64,000 nucleotides of DNA, from assembly GCA_949068525.1 (NCBI GenBank), contig CARTIQ010000005.1, forward strand, positions 3,559 through 67,558, in the 5' to 3' direction. Shown piece after piece: positions 25,456-34,724 of this stretch (positions within the stretch are counted from its first letter, which is position 1; every line of letters starts with the position of its first letter). The notes beneath the pieces were generated by a model. That model ran no database searches. It worked only from the letters and a program-made list of their open reading frames with translations, and was not told the DNA's origin. This DNA is from an uncultured Eubacteriales bacterium. Lineage in GTDB: Bacteria; Bacillota; Clostridia; Oscillospirales; Acutalibacteraceae. The position numbers and the translations under genes are program-made.

Positions 25456-26742
25456 ATGGAGTTGTTGACAAAGGCGGTTCGTGGCACGCAAGATATTTTG
25501 CCTAAAGATAGCTACAAACGGCGATTTGTTGCGGAACTAATGCTGAATGAGGCCAGCTTATATGGCTTTAAAGAAATTAGGACGCCGGTTTTTGAGCACA
25601 CAGAGCTTTTTGACAGAGGCGTTGGCGATGGTACGGACATTGTGCAGAAGGAAATGTATACGTTTAAAGACAGAGGTGGGCGCTCATTAACGTTAAAGCC
25701 GGAGGGAACGGTATCGGCAGCTCGGTTGATGCTTGAGCACGGACTTTTTAACGACGTGCTGCCTATAAAACTTATGTATATTACACCTTGCTATAGATAT
25801 GAAAAACCGCAGTCTGGCCGGTATAGAGAGTTTTATCAGTTTGGTGTAGAAATGTTTGGCTCTGGTGCGCCGGTAGCAGATGCTGAAATTATTTGTTTGG
25901 CCAAGACTTTGTTTGACCGTCTTGGAATTTCGAATTTAACGCTGGAGATTAATTCGATTGGATGTCCTATTTGCAGAAAAAATTATCAGGCGGCGCTAAA
26001 AAAATATTTTTACGAGAATAAGGATAATTTGTGCACGACGTGCATTGACCGTTTGGAGCGTAACCCTATGAGAATTATTGACTGCAAAAATCTAGGATGT
26101 AAAAAGATTTCTCAGAATGCACCAAACATTATTGATTTTTTGTGCGATGATTGCAGTGAGCATTTTGATGAGGTGCAGAGGTATTTAGATCGCTCTAAAA
26201 TAGAATATAGAATTAACCCTAAGATTGTTCGCGGACTTGATTATTACACTAAAACGGTGTTTGAGTTTGTTTCTCAGGCGGACTCGCAGAGAAGTCTGGT
26301 TTGTGGCGGAGGTGGGCGCTACGATGGTTTGATTGAAGAGATTGGGGGCCCCTTCATGCCGGCAGTTGGTTTTGGTGTGGGGCTGGAACGGTTATTGCTT
26401 TTGATGGAATCGCAAAAAATTGACATTCCAAAACCTAAGTCTTGCGACGTATTTATTGCGGCAATTGGTGAAGAGGCGAATCTTAAATCTTTTGAATTAG
26501 CTAAAACTTTGAGAGAAAAATCATTTTATGTAGAGTTAGATGTTGAGCAAAGAGGACTTAAAGCTCAGCTTAAATACGCCAATAAAATTAATGCTCAGTT
26601 TTGCCTTGTAATAGGGGATTCTGAACTAGAGAAAGGCATGGCAGAACTTAAAGATATGAATAGTGGAGAAAAATTTGAGGTAAGTTTGGAGCATGAACGA
26701 TTTGTAGAGATTTTTAGTCGACTTTTTGGGGCAAAAAATTAA
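25456..26742 (+). CDS. hisS: Histidyl-tRNA synthetase
   Basis: 428 aa, class II synthetase charging tRNA-His. Visible: motif 1 region (ASLYGFKEIRTPVFEHTELF), motif 2 (MYITPCYRYEKPQSGRYREFYQFGVEMFG), the histidine-binding RGLDYYTKTVFEF and motif 3 (AVGFGVGLERLLLLM), then the C-terminal anticodon-binding domain (~330-425). It has a Cys-rich insertion (~170-230, several CxxC pairs) as in many Clostridia. ATG follows AAGGAGGG. Confidence 0.97.
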   Translation: MELLTKAVRGTQDILPKDSYKRRFVAELMLNEASLYGFKEIRTPVFEHTELFDRGVGDGTDIVQKEMYTFKDRGGRSLTLKPEGTVSAARLMLEHGLFNDVLPIKLMYITPCYRYEKPQSGRYREFYQFGVEMFGSGAPVADAEIICLAKTLFDRLGISNLTLEINSIGCPICRKNYQAALKKYFYENKDNLCTTCIDRLERNPMRIIDCKNLGCKKISQNAPNIIDFLCDDCSEHFDEVQRYLDRSKIEYRINPKIVRGLDYYTKTVFEFVSQADSQRSLVCGGGGRYDGLIEEIGGPFMPAVGFGVGLERLLLLMESQKIDIPKPKSCDVFIAAIGEEANLKSFELAKTLREKSFYVELDVEQRGLKAQLKYANKINAQFCLVIGDSELEKGMAELKDMNSGEKFEVSLEHERFVEIFSRLFGAKN

Positions 26743-26779
26743 CGGAATAAAAGTTATATGATTGATTTATTTAAAGATT

Positions 26780-26816
26780 AATTGTCACTTTTTAATTTAA
26801 AGGTGACAATTTTTAT
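26780..26816 (+). terminator. Terminator after hisS
   Basis: AATTGTCAC (26780-26788) pairs with GTGACAATT (26803-26811) and a T-rich tail follows. Its presence argues that the frame running through it into sigG is not coding here. Confidence 0.85.
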
Positions 26817-26832
26817 TTCTTTGTTTTTGGCT

Positions 26833-26860
26833 GCATTAATAAAGACTCAAAGGCCAATAC
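26833..26860 (+). promoter_or_regulatory. Candidate sigma-F-type promoter of sigG
   Basis: GCATT (26833-26837) lies 14 nt before GGCCAATACT (26852-26861), resembling the sigma-F pattern GYATA-N15-GGnnAnAnT. In B. subtilis sigG is transcribed by sigma F. Motif matching by eye only. Confidence 0.35.
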
Positions 26861-26898
26861 TTAAATTAATGGCAAACGAGCTAAGGAGGTTTTTTGAC

Positions 26899-27681
26899 GT
26901 GCAGTATAACAAAGTAGAGCTATGCGGAGTTAATACAGCAAAACTTAAGGTTTTATCGGAAAAGGAAAAGATGGAGCTTTTAAAGGCGATGAAAACTGGG
27001 ACAAAAAAAGAACGAAACAAAGCAAGAGAAGAGCTAGTAAACGGGAACTTAAGGCTGGTGCTAAGTGTAATACAGCGTTTTACAAATAGAGGTGAAAATC
27101 TAGATGATTTATTTCAGGTTGGATGCATAGGGTTAATAAAGGCTATTGACAATTTTGACATTGACCTTAATGTCCGGTTTTCCACCTACGGCGTGCCCAT
27201 GATAATTGGTGAAATACGTAGATATCTGCGAGACAATAACTCCATCAGAGTAAGCCGCTCAATGCGCGATGTTGCATATAAAGCCATGCAGGTTAAAGAG
27301 CAAATTATAGCAACGTCTGGGCAGGAGCCTTCTATTGATGAAATTGCAAAAAAATTAGACGTAAAAAGAGAGACATTAGTAATTGCATTAGAGTCTATTG
27401 TAGAACCGATTTCTCTGTATGAGCCGGTTTTTTCTGAAGGCAGCGACACCATTTATGTTATGGACCAGGTTGGGAGCAAAAATGAAGATATCAACTGGCT
27501 AGAGGAGATTGTTTTTAAGGAATCTATAGCTAAATTGAGTGACCGCGAAAAAAAAATCTTAAGCCTGCGCTTTTTGGTAGGAAAAACCCAAATGGAAGTT
27601 GCTTCCGAAATAGGAATCAGTCAGGCGCAAGTTTCTCGGTTAGAAAAATATGCGCTAGATAAAGTAAAAGGGAACCCTTAG
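26899..27681 (+). CDS. sigG: RNA polymerase sporulation sigma factor sigma-G
   Basis: 260 aa. It directs late forespore transcription after engulfment. The N-terminus YNKVELCGVNTAKL is diagnostic of sigma G. Region 2 (GNLRLVLSVIQRFTNRGENLDDLFQVGCIGL, FSTYGVPMIIGEIRRYLRDNN), region 3 and the region 4 helix-turn-helix (TQMEVASEIGISQAQVSRLEK) are intact. The start is GTG at 26899, eight bases after AAGGAGGT; an in-frame codon 117 bp upstream lies at the hisS terminator and is rejected. In many Firmicutes sigG follows spoIIGA-sigE directly, whereas here it is about 35 kb away. Confidence 0.96.
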   Translation: MQYNKVELCGVNTAKLKVLSEKEKMELLKAMKTGTKKERNKAREELVNGNLRLVLSVIQRFTNRGENLDDLFQVGCIGLIKAIDNFDIDLNVRFSTYGVPMIIGEIRRYLRDNNSIRVSRSMRDVAYKAMQVKEQIIATSGQEPSIDEIAKKLDVKRETLVIALESIVEPISLYEPVFSEGSDTIYVMDQVGSKNEDINWLEEIVFKESIAKLSDREKKILSLRFLVGKTQMEVASEIGISQAQVSRLEKYALDKVKGNP

Positions 27682-27727
27682 CGGGAAACAAGACTACTAT
27701 AGCTTATCGCTCTCCAATTCGTTTGCG

Positions 27728-27756
27728 TTGATTTAATCTTTTTGCCGTTGTATAAT
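27728..27756 (+). promoter_or_regulatory. Sigma-A promoter of the transketolase operon
   Basis: TTGATT (27728-27733), a 17-nt spacer and TATAAT (27751-27756), followed about 15 nt later by the ribosome binding site. Confidence 0.7.
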
Positions 27757-27783
27757 ATAGGTGTTTAAATTTGGAGGGTGAGC

Positions 27784-28596
27784 ATGGACTGGATTAGCAA
27801 ATGCACTGAGATTCGGCGCTTGATTTTGAAGACTATTGGTACTTTGGGGAGCGGGCATATTGGGGGATCGCTATCTATTGTGGAGCTTTTGGTCGTACTT
27901 TATGAAAAGCATATGAACATTGACCCCCAAAACCCAAATATGCCGGGAAAAGACCGCCTGGTTGTGTCTAAGGGGCACAGCGGACCGGCAGTTTATTCTG
28001 TTTTGTGCAGTAAGGGTTACTTTGGCGAAGAGTGGCTACTAACGCTTAATCAGCCGGGGACTAATCTACCAAGCCATTGCGATATGAATAAAACTCCAGG
28101 AATCGACATGACAACAGGATCGCTGGGGCAAGGATTTTCCTGCGCAATGGGGATAGCGAAGGCCTCTAAATTAAAAAACGACGGAGCTACGATTTATACG
28201 ATAATTGGCGACGGAGAGAGCCAGGAAGGGCAGATTTGGGAGGCCGCGATGTTTGCTGCACAGCATAAGCTGGACAACGTAATTGCATTTACGGATTATA
28301 ACAAACTGCAGCTTGATGGAGAAGTTAGCGAAATTTGTGATATAGCGCCGTTGGACGAGAAGTGGCGCGCTTTTGGCTGGAGTGTATTGGTTGTGGAAGA
28401 TGGCCACGATTGCGAGGCTATTGATGAGGCTATAACATCGACGAGGTTTTCGTCAAAGCCCTCGATGATAATCTTAAACACTATAAAGGGGAAGGGAATC
28501 TCCTTTGCAGAGGCCGCGGGGGCGAGCAACCACAGTATGCAGGTTACGCTAGATATGATGGTAGCAGGGTTGGCAGAGCTAAGGGGTGAAGCATAG
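27784..28596 (+). CDS. Transketolase, N-terminal subunit
   Basis: 270 aa. It corresponds to the thiamine-diphosphate-binding half of transketolase: GSGHIGGSLSIVELLVVLY, SKGHSGPAVYS, GSLGQGFSCAMGIA and the metal/ThDP motif GDGESQEGQIWEAA. With the next gene it makes a split enzyme of the non-oxidative pentose phosphate pathway, transferring two-carbon ketol units. ATG follows GGAGGG. Its stop codon overlaps the GTG of the partner by one base. Confidence 0.93.
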   Translation: MDWISKCTEIRRLILKTIGTLGSGHIGGSLSIVELLVVLYEKHMNIDPQNPNMPGKDRLVVSKGHSGPAVYSVLCSKGYFGEEWLLTLNQPGTNLPSHCDMNKTPGIDMTTGSLGQGFSCAMGIAKASKLKNDGATIYTIIGDGESQEGQIWEAAMFAAQHKLDNVIAFTDYNKLQLDGEVSEICDIAPLDEKWRAFGWSVLVVEDGHDCEAIDEAITSTRFSSKPSMIILNTIKGKGISFAEAAGASNHSMQVTLDMMVAGLAELRGEA

Positions 28597-29540
28597 TGGA
28601 GATGCGACAAATTTTGGCCGAAGAATTAGAAAAGTTGATGGCAAAGAATGAAGATATTGTGTTGCTTGATGCAGATTTATCCCGGGCAAATGGGCTTTCT
28701 AACTTAAAGCGCAGATTTCCGGAAAGAGCAATAAATGTCGGTATAGCAGAGCAAAATATGGCTTGCGTGGCCGCAGGAATGAGTAGCTATGGTATGATCC
28801 CCTTTATTTCTACATTTGCGCCTTTTGCAACCAGACGCATTTGCGACCAGATTGCGATTTCTTGCTCTTACGCTCGGCAGAACGTCAAGATAATCGGTAC
28901 AGACCCGGGGATTAGCGCGGAGTTTAACGGCGGGACACATATGAGTTTTGAGGATATCGGAGTTTTGAGAAGCATCCCGGGGATTGTGATTTTTGAACCT
29001 ACAGATGGAACTCAACTGAGAAAGGCGCTCCCGCAGATTACAGATTACTACGGCGTTGTGTATATTCGGATGATTCGCAAGTTGGCACCGGATGTTTTTG
29101 ATGATGCCTGCGACTTTTCCATATTTAAGGTAAGCAAACTTAAGGATGGCCAAGATTTGAGCATTTTTTGTTCTGGAATAATGGTTAGTGAGACTTTGAA
29201 CGCGGAAAAAGAATTGCAAGCGTGCGGCATAGATGCTGAGATTATAAATGTACATACGATAAAGCCCATTGACAGGACGGGGATTATTACTTCTGCAAAG
29301 AAGACTGGCGCAGTCTTGACAGTTGAAAATCATAATGTGATAGGTGGATTAAAATCGGCTATTTGTGAGGTCTTGATGGAAGAATGCCCTGTGCCGCTGC
29401 AATCTGTTGGTGTTGAGGACAAATTTGGCCAGGTTGGAAAGATGCCATACCTAAAAGAGTGCTATAATCTGCAAACGAGCGACATTGTTAAGAAGGCGTT
29501 AGAGGTTTTATCTGTAAAAAATGGAATAAAAGATGCATGA
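28596..29540 (+). CDS. Transketolase, C-terminal subunit
   Basis: 314 aa: the pyrimidine-binding domain (NVGIAEQNMACVAAGMS, with the catalytic Glu in AEQN), then the C-terminal transketolase domain (~190-305; VENHNVIGGLKSAI). It works only with the preceding subunit. GTG start overlaps the upstream stop by one base and is preceded by AGGGGTGA; an ATG two codons later is an alternative. Confidence 0.93.
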   Translation: MEMRQILAEELEKLMAKNEDIVLLDADLSRANGLSNLKRRFPERAINVGIAEQNMACVAAGMSSYGMIPFISTFAPFATRRICDQIAISCSYARQNVKIIGTDPGISAEFNGGTHMSFEDIGVLRSIPGIVIFEPTDGTQLRKALPQITDYYGVVYIRMIRKLAPDVFDDACDFSIFKVSKLKDGQDLSIFCSGIMVSETLNAEKELQACGIDAEIINVHTIKPIDRTGIITSAKKTGAVLTVENHNVIGGLKSAICEVLMEECPVPLQSVGVEDKFGQVGKMPYLKECYNLQTSDIVKKALEVLSVKNGIKDA

Positions 29541-29582
29541 TATTACCGATTTTGCACAAGATATCTGTGGAGGTGCGATATC

Positions 29583-30350
29583 ATGAGCAAGAACAAGGAT
29601 TTAACTGCGAATAATTCTGATGGGACAGTGGATGAAAACATAAGTGAGGCAAACCCTGGTAGCAAAATTCAGATGGAGCAAATTAGCCAAACTGGTGCTG
29701 TTGTTGTAACGAACGGGAAGTATACCATTTATTGTCTGATGATTTTTGGAACAATTGAAGGGCATGATTTTGCGGAGGATTCGGTGAAGACAACGAAGTA
29801 CGAAAGGGTAATCCCGCAGCTTGTTGCTATTGAGGAGAGCCCTTCGATTGATGGGTTGCTTATCCTGCTTAACACAGTGGGTGGTGACATTGAAGCGGGC
29901 CTCTCTTTGGCGGAGCTGGTTGCTGGCATGAAAAAGCCTACGGTTTCGATGGTCGTTGGAGGAGGGCATTCTATTGGGGTTCCGTTAGCTGTCTCGGCAA
30001 AAAAGACGTTTATCGCGAAGTCGGCCTCCATGATGATACATCCTGTGAGGACGAACGGTACAACTTTGGGGACTTCGCAAGCTTTTGAGTATCTTAAACG
30101 GATGCAAAACAGAATTACCAAGTTTATTACGGACAACTCGAAGATAAATTCGGAGCGATTTTTGGAGTTGGTTACGAACACTAGCGAGCTTGATATGGAC
30201 ATTGGCACGGTTTTGGAGGGCAAGGAGGCCGTTACAGAGGGAATTATAGATGAGGTTGGAAATTTATCTGACGCACTTGCACGTCTTTATGATATGATAG
30301 ATAATAAAAGTGCCGAAAAAAATTCGAATAATAGTCGCAAAAAAGCCTAG
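29583..30350 (+). CDS. tepA: ClpP-family protease TepA/YmfB
   Basis: 255 aa. After a ~45-residue low-complexity N-terminus comes a ClpP-type (S14) fold: LLILLNTVGGDIEAGLSLAE, GGGHSIGVPLAV (probable nucleophile Ser) and ASMMIHPVRTNG (probable catalytic His). This variant, found next to spoIIIE in Bacillus (ymfB/tepA), has been linked to processing of signal peptides or presecretory proteins; the role is not settled. Here too it is directly upstream of spoIIIE. ATG follows GGAGGTG. Confidence 0.85.
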   Translation: MSKNKDLTANNSDGTVDENISEANPGSKIQMEQISQTGAVVVTNGKYTIYCLMIFGTIEGHDFAEDSVKTTKYERVIPQLVAIEESPSIDGLLILLNTVGGDIEAGLSLAELVAGMKKPTVSMVVGGGHSIGVPLAVSAKKTFIAKSASMMIHPVRTNGTTLGTSQAFEYLKRMQNRITKFITDNSKINSERFLELVTNTSELDMDIGTVLEGKEAVTEGIIDEVGNLSDALARLYDMIDNKSAEKNSNNSRKKA

Positions 30351-30389
30351 AAATCTATGTGGCATATGCTTATAATTTGTGCTGTTACC

Positions 30390-30419
30390 GTAGGGACAAG
30401 CTTTGGCCGCAATCCCTAC
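30390..30419 (+). other. Bulged hairpin between tepA and spoIIIE
   Basis: GTAGGGA (30390-30396) pairs with TCCCTAC (30413-30419). A small inner stem TTG/CAA around GCCG lies inside the loop. No T run follows, so it is not a terminator. A TATAAT at 30371-30376 precedes it, so it would lie in the 5' leader of spoIIIE. Confidence 0.4.
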
Positions 30420-30464
30420 AGTGAGGCTATTTGATGTGGCTATAAAAAACTGCGAGGGGATATT

Positions 30465-32822
30465 TTGACGGAAAAAAAAGATTTTAAATCGAAAAAGACA
30501 ACAAGGCCAAAAGGCAGACAAGAAGAACCAGCTAGCCTAAACAACCGGGTGATGTCTATAATAATCTTTGCAACGGCAGTGTTTTTGCTGTGCTTGATGT
30601 TCATAAAGGGCGAGAATGTCTGGCTCTTTTTACATAATTTTATTTTGGGCCTTTTTGGAAAGATTGCGGTCTTTTGGCCGGTATTGCTGCTGTATATTGC
30701 GGGAACAACGGCAATGGCTAACCCAAAAGATAGAGCTGGAGTGAAGGTAATACTGTCGGTGATCGTGATTTTTTTGCTATGTACGTCGGTGTACATTTTT
30801 GAAGAAGTGCCGCAGTTTGCGAATGCGAACTATTTTCAGAGTTTATTAGAGCTTTATAAAAGAGGCGAACAAACCACTGGAGCCGGACTTTTTAGCGGAA
30901 TTTTAGGAATGCCGATGATATATCTTTTTGGGTCGATTGGAGCCAGAATAACCATTTCGCTGCTCCTTTTTGTTGCAACGATGCTTTTGACGGGGATAAG
31001 CCTTGCCACTCTTTACAATGCGCTTAAGAAAGTCGCAGTTTTTGTTGCAGAGGGTCTAAAAAGCTGCTTTTTTAATGATGTAACCGATGAAGAGGCCGAT
31101 GAAAATCATACGAGGTTCCCGGATCATCCGGTAAAATCGAATGCAATCTTTGAGAGGTTGAAAGAAAACGCAGCTAAGAAATTCGCCAAGGGCAATAATA
31201 ATGACGAGCTGTTTGAGGATTCTGCGAAAAAAGCTGCCGAGGCATTTATTGAAAAAAACAAAAAGCAGAGGGGTGAATCTGGAGAGTTTGAGGCAAGTGA
31301 GGTTAAGCTAACGCCTGACAAAATAGATGAAAGTACATATAACTACCCGCCGGCGACACTTTTGGAACCAACAAAAGAGCAAAATCAGGCGGATATCCGG
31401 CACGAGCTGCAGACAAATGGCCAGATGCTGGTGGACACGCTTAATAGCTTTTCTGTTCAGACAAAAATTGTGGATATAAGCCGTGGTCCTGCCGTTACCA
31501 GATACGAACTTCAGCCTGCGGCGGGCGTAAAAATTAGCAAGATAACGAATCTTGCGGACGATATTGCACTTAATTTGGCTGCTTTGGGGGTACGCATTGA
31601 GGCGCCTATCCCAGGAAAGGCCGCAGTGGGGATAGAGGTTCCGAATAAGATTGTGAACATTGTTAAAATGCGCGAGCTAGTTAATTCTGATGAATTTGTG
31701 AATTCGAGGAGCAAACTGACAGTTATTTTGGGGCGAGATATTGCTGGGAACGTGACTATTGCGGATTTATCTAAGATGCCACATTTGCTAATCGCAGGAT
31801 CGACAGGCTCTGGGAAGTCTGTATGCATAAATTCGTTCATTATAAGCTTGCTTTATAAGGCGAGCCCTGAAGACGTTCGCCTGCTTATGATTGACCCGAA
31901 GGTGGTTGAGCTTGGCATATACAATGGAATTCCACACCTTTTGGTGCCTGTCGTTACGGATCCACGCAAGGCTGCTGGGGCTCTTAACTGGGCGGTTACG
32001 GAGATGCTTAAAAGGTATAACTTTTTTGCCGAAAACAACGTGCGCGATTTGACATCTTATAACAAAATGGTGCAAAATAAGATAAAATCGGGGGGTGCTA
32101 AGAACGAGGAAGAAAAGTTCGAAAAAATGCCACAAATTGTGATAATTATTGATGAACTAGCGGACTTAATGATGGCGGCGCCTAACGAAGTTGAAGATGC
32201 AATATGCAGGTTGGCACAGATGGCCCGTGCTGCCGGTATGCACTTAGTGATCGCAACGCAGCGACCTTCTGTAGACGTTATTACCGGAGTTATAAAGGCT
32301 AACATCCCCAGTAGAATCGCACTTTCGGTTTCTTCGCAGATTGACTCTAGGACTATTCTTGACTCTAGTGGCGCGGAAAAGCTTCTTGGCCGAGGTGACA
32401 TGCTGTTTTCACCAATTGGATCTTCAAAACCGTTGAGGGTACAAGGATGTTTTTTAACGGACAAAGAGATCGAGAATGTTTTGAGTTTTATCAAGAATAA
32501 TGGGCAAAATGAGTACGACCAGACGGTGATTGAGGAGATAGAGAAAAATGCAGTACAGGAGCCGACCAAAGAGGAGAAGTTCGACGACAAAGAGCAAGAT
32601 CTGATGCTGGAAGAGGCAATAAACTGTGTCATGGAGGTAGGCCAGGCTTCTACGTCATTGCTGCAACGGCGGTTGAGGCTGGGTTATGCAAGAGCTGGCA
32701 GACTTATCGATGAAATGGAACGAATGGGTATTGTGGGGCCGCACGAGGGCTCTAAGCCCAGGCAGATTTTGGCCAAAAATTATCAGATGCCGCCCAACAA
32801 AGAGACATTTAACAGGCCATAA
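30465..32822 (+). CDS. spoIIIE: SpoIIIE/FtsK DNA translocase
   Basis: 785 aa. Four N-terminal membrane helices (~28-190), a variable linker, then the motor: alpha/beta FtsK domains with Walker A AGSTGSGKSVCINSF (~445) and Walker B IIIDELADLM, and the C-terminal gamma winged helix (TSLLQRRLRLGYARAGRLI) that reads SRS/KOPS-type sequences. It pumps the chromosome into the forespore or across the division septum. TTG start follows GCGAGGGG. Confidence 0.96.
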   Translation: MTEKKDFKSKKTTRPKGRQEEPASLNNRVMSIIIFATAVFLLCLMFIKGENVWLFLHNFILGLFGKIAVFWPVLLLYIAGTTAMANPKDRAGVKVILSVIVIFLLCTSVYIFEEVPQFANANYFQSLLELYKRGEQTTGAGLFSGILGMPMIYLFGSIGARITISLLLFVATMLLTGISLATLYNALKKVAVFVAEGLKSCFFNDVTDEEADENHTRFPDHPVKSNAIFERLKENAAKKFAKGNNNDELFEDSAKKAAEAFIEKNKKQRGESGEFEASEVKLTPDKIDESTYNYPPATLLEPTKEQNQADIRHELQTNGQMLVDTLNSFSVQTKIVDISRGPAVTRYELQPAAGVKISKITNLADDIALNLAALGVRIEAPIPGKAAVGIEVPNKIVNIVKMRELVNSDEFVNSRSKLTVILGRDIAGNVTIADLSKMPHLLIAGSTGSGKSVCINSFIISLLYKASPEDVRLLMIDPKVVELGIYNGIPHLLVPVVTDPRKAAGALNWAVTEMLKRYNFFAENNVRDLTSYNKMVQNKIKSGGAKNEEEKFEKMPQIVIIIDELADLMMAAPNEVEDAICRLAQMARAAGMHLVIATQRPSVDVITGVIKANIPSRIALSVSSQIDSRTILDSSGAEKLLGRGDMLFSPIGSSKPLRVQGCFLTDKEIENVLSFIKNNGQNEYDQTVIEEIEKNAVQEPTKEEKFDDKEQDLMLEEAINCVMEVGQASTSLLQRRLRLGYARAGRLIDEMERMGIVGPHEGSKPRQILAKNYQMPPNKETFNRP

Positions 32823-32859
32823 ACTATTTTGGTATGAGAGGCGTTGAAGGGAGCGTTTT

Positions 32860-33807
32860 ATGCATAATAATTTTAGGAGCATTCAAAAGAAAAAAAGGTT
32901 GCTGATTTTGGCGATTTCTTTGATGATTATCTTTAGCGCTGCGGTCATAGCAATAATTGAAGCTTTTGGGCTTCAGGTTTGGAGCGGGATATTTAAGACC
33001 TGCTCGGTTGGTGAATTTTCTGGCACGGCGAACGATTACCCGATGAGCGTGCATGTTTTGGACGTTGGCAAGGCGGACTGCATTTTTATCACTTGCGAGG
33101 GAAAGAACATTCTGATTGATGCGGGGGAAACGAGCATTTATAAAGTTGTTAACGAGTACATGCGCAAGATGAAGGTTAAGACGATAGATCAGCTGATATT
33201 GAGTCATCAGCACAGCGACCATGTGGGAGGAATGGGTTATGTTGTGGATGAGTTTGACGTGAAGTCCTTTATGATGCCACGATTAAAAGATGATATGATC
33301 CCAACTTTTAAGTCTTACGAGCGTCTGTTGAAGTCGCTTGACAAAAAGGGAATAAAGGCGGAGGAGCCAGAACCTGGCAGGGTTTACTACATAGGACCAA
33401 TGAGGATTGAAGTTTTGTCGCCACTTTTGCAGTATGATAACATGAACAATAACTCCGTTGTTATTAAAATTACATACAAAAATAGGAGTTTTCTTTTTAC
33501 TGGAGACGCGGAGAAAAAGTCGGAGCGAGACATGATCGCAGCGGGGTATGATCTAAAGGCGGATGTTTTGAAGGTGGGGCACCACGGAAGTAAGACATCG
33601 ACTTCGCAGGCGTTTTTGAATAAGGTTGCGCCGACTTATGCTGTGATTTCGGTTGGAGAGTATAAGAACAAGTTGCCTAAGAAGGAGATTCTAGATAGGT
33701 TGGAGAAGAATAATATAAAGGTTTATCGTACGGATTGGCTTGGTACAGTGATTTTTGCGACAAATGGAGAAGACTTAAAGGTCTTTTGCGAAAAGGAGAG
33801 TGCCTAG
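32860..33807 (+). CDS. ComEC-like metallo-beta-lactamase-fold hydrolase
   Basis: 315 aa. An N-terminal membrane anchor (~13-35) precedes an exported MBL-fold domain: HVLDVGKADCIFI, the metal motif SHQHSDHVGG, TGDAEKKSE and VGHHGSKTSTS. This is the stand-alone version of the C-terminal hydrolase of ComEC, an exonuclease-like domain used in DNA uptake. Without the channel domain its substrate is unknown; extracellular nucleic-acid or phosphodiester hydrolysis is the usual guess. A DUF3006 gene follows after 3 bp, a frequent pairing. Confidence 0.9.
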   Translation: MHNNFRSIQKKKRLLILAISLMIIFSAAVIAIIEAFGLQVWSGIFKTCSVGEFSGTANDYPMSVHVLDVGKADCIFITCEGKNILIDAGETSIYKVVNEYMRKMKVKTIDQLILSHQHSDHVGGMGYVVDEFDVKSFMMPRLKDDMIPTFKSYERLLKSLDKKGIKAEEPEPGRVYYIGPMRIEVLSPLLQYDNMNNNSVVIKITYKNRSFLFTGDAEKKSERDMIAAGYDLKADVLKVGHHGSKTSTSQAFLNKVAPTYAVISVGEYKNKLPKKEILDRLEKNNIKVYRTDWLGTVIFATNGEDLKVFCEKESA

Positions 33808-33810
33808 CCT

Positions 33811-34035
33811 ATGATGATGTTATCGATTGACCGTTTTGACGGTGTGTATGCGATTTGTGAAGGTGATGATGAAAAGCTGTACGCTATAGAAAAATCTGAA
33901 CTGCCAAAGGGAGCAAAGCCCGGGGATGTTTTGAAACTATCTTCGGGCGGAAGTTTAACTTTGGATGAAGATGAGACAAAACGCCGAAAAGAACGGATTA
34001 AAAAGCTACAAAATAAGCTGTTTGAAGTAGAGTAG
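33811..34035 (+). CDS. DUF3006 family protein
   Basis: 74 aa. It matches DUF3006: SIDRFDGVYAICEGDD with a small beta-barrel-like domain, GAKPGDVLKL, then a charged C-terminal helix (ETKRRKERIKKLQNKL). These proteins are typically encoded right behind ComEC-like MBL proteins, as here. Function unknown. Three ATG codons in a row make the exact start uncertain by one or two residues. Confidence 0.85.
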   Translation: MMMLSIDRFDGVYAICEGDDEKLYAIEKSELPKGAKPGDVLKLSSGGSLTLDEDETKRRKERIKKLQNKLFEVE

Positions 34036-34065
34036 CTTGATTTTAACTATGTGAGGAGAACTAAA

Positions 34066-34653
34066 ATGAGTTTTAAAGAAGGATTTGTAGAAATATATAA
34101 GAATTTTATAAAGCGAACTGGCGCAGAGGAGCTACTTAATTGGCTTTCGTCTACGGACTTTTTTACAGCGCCGGCGAGCACGAAATATCACTGCGCGTGC
34201 GAGGGAGGTTTAGCTCAACACAGTGTGAGCGTTTATAAAACCCTTAGAGAACGCTATTTTGACGAAGAAACTGATACAGAAGAGAGTTTTGCCGTTTGCG
34301 GGCTGCTGCATGATTTATGTAAGGCTGAGTTTTATAAAGTCTCCACAAGAAATGTGAAGAACGAGGTAACCGGAGCATGGGAAAAGCAACCATTTTATGC
34401 GATTGACGATAGCTTTCCTTATGGTCATGGAGAAAAATCAGTGTTTTTGATAGAGCGATTCATGAGGCTAAAACCGGCCGAAGCAATGGCGATTCGTTGG
34501 CACATGGGCGGGTTTGATACATCGGCAAAAGGTGGAGACTTTTCTATTAGCTTAGCATACGAAAAATATCCACTGGCGGTAAAGCTGCATCTTGCCGACG
34601 TAGAGTCATCTTATTTGAGAGAGAGGCATACCTCCGAAGTTATAAAAAGGTGA
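34066..34653 (+). CDS. HD-domain hydrolase (YhaM-like)
   Basis: 195 aa. HD-superfamily phosphohydrolase: the first metal His lies in KYHCACEGGLAQHSVSVY, the HD pair in CGLLHDLCKAEFY, then YGHGEKSVFLIER, IRWHMGGFD and a closing Asp in LHLADVESSY. It resembles the HD part of YhaM-type 3'-5' exonucleases but without the OB domain, so the substrate (nucleotide or nucleic acid) is not certain. ATG at 34066 after AGGAG is preferred over a GTG five codons upstream. Confidence 0.83.
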   Translation: MSFKEGFVEIYKNFIKRTGAEELLNWLSSTDFFTAPASTKYHCACEGGLAQHSVSVYKTLRERYFDEETDTEESFAVCGLLHDLCKAEFYKVSTRNVKNEVTGAWEKQPFYAIDDSFPYGHGEKSVFLIERFMRLKPAEAMAIRWHMGGFDTSAKGGDFSISLAYEKYPLAVKLHLADVESSYLRERHTSEVIKR

Positions 34654-34664
34654 AAAATATTTTC

Positions 34665-34693
34665 TTGACAAAGCATATCCACCATGTGATAAT
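34665..34693 (+). promoter_or_regulatory. Strong sigma-A promoter of the small secreted protein patch
   Basis: Consensus TTGACA (34665-34670), a 17-nt spacer and GATAAT (34688-34693), about 30 nt ahead of the first small secreted gene. Confidence 0.75.
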
Positions 34694-34724
34694 GATTTGT
34701 AAATTTAGAAAGGTGTGTTAATTT

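Noticed and set aside
26782..26898. 39-codon N-terminal extension of sigG
   Set aside because: It runs through the hisS terminator, has no ribosome binding site and is absent in sigma-G proteins; GTG at 26899 has a perfect one.
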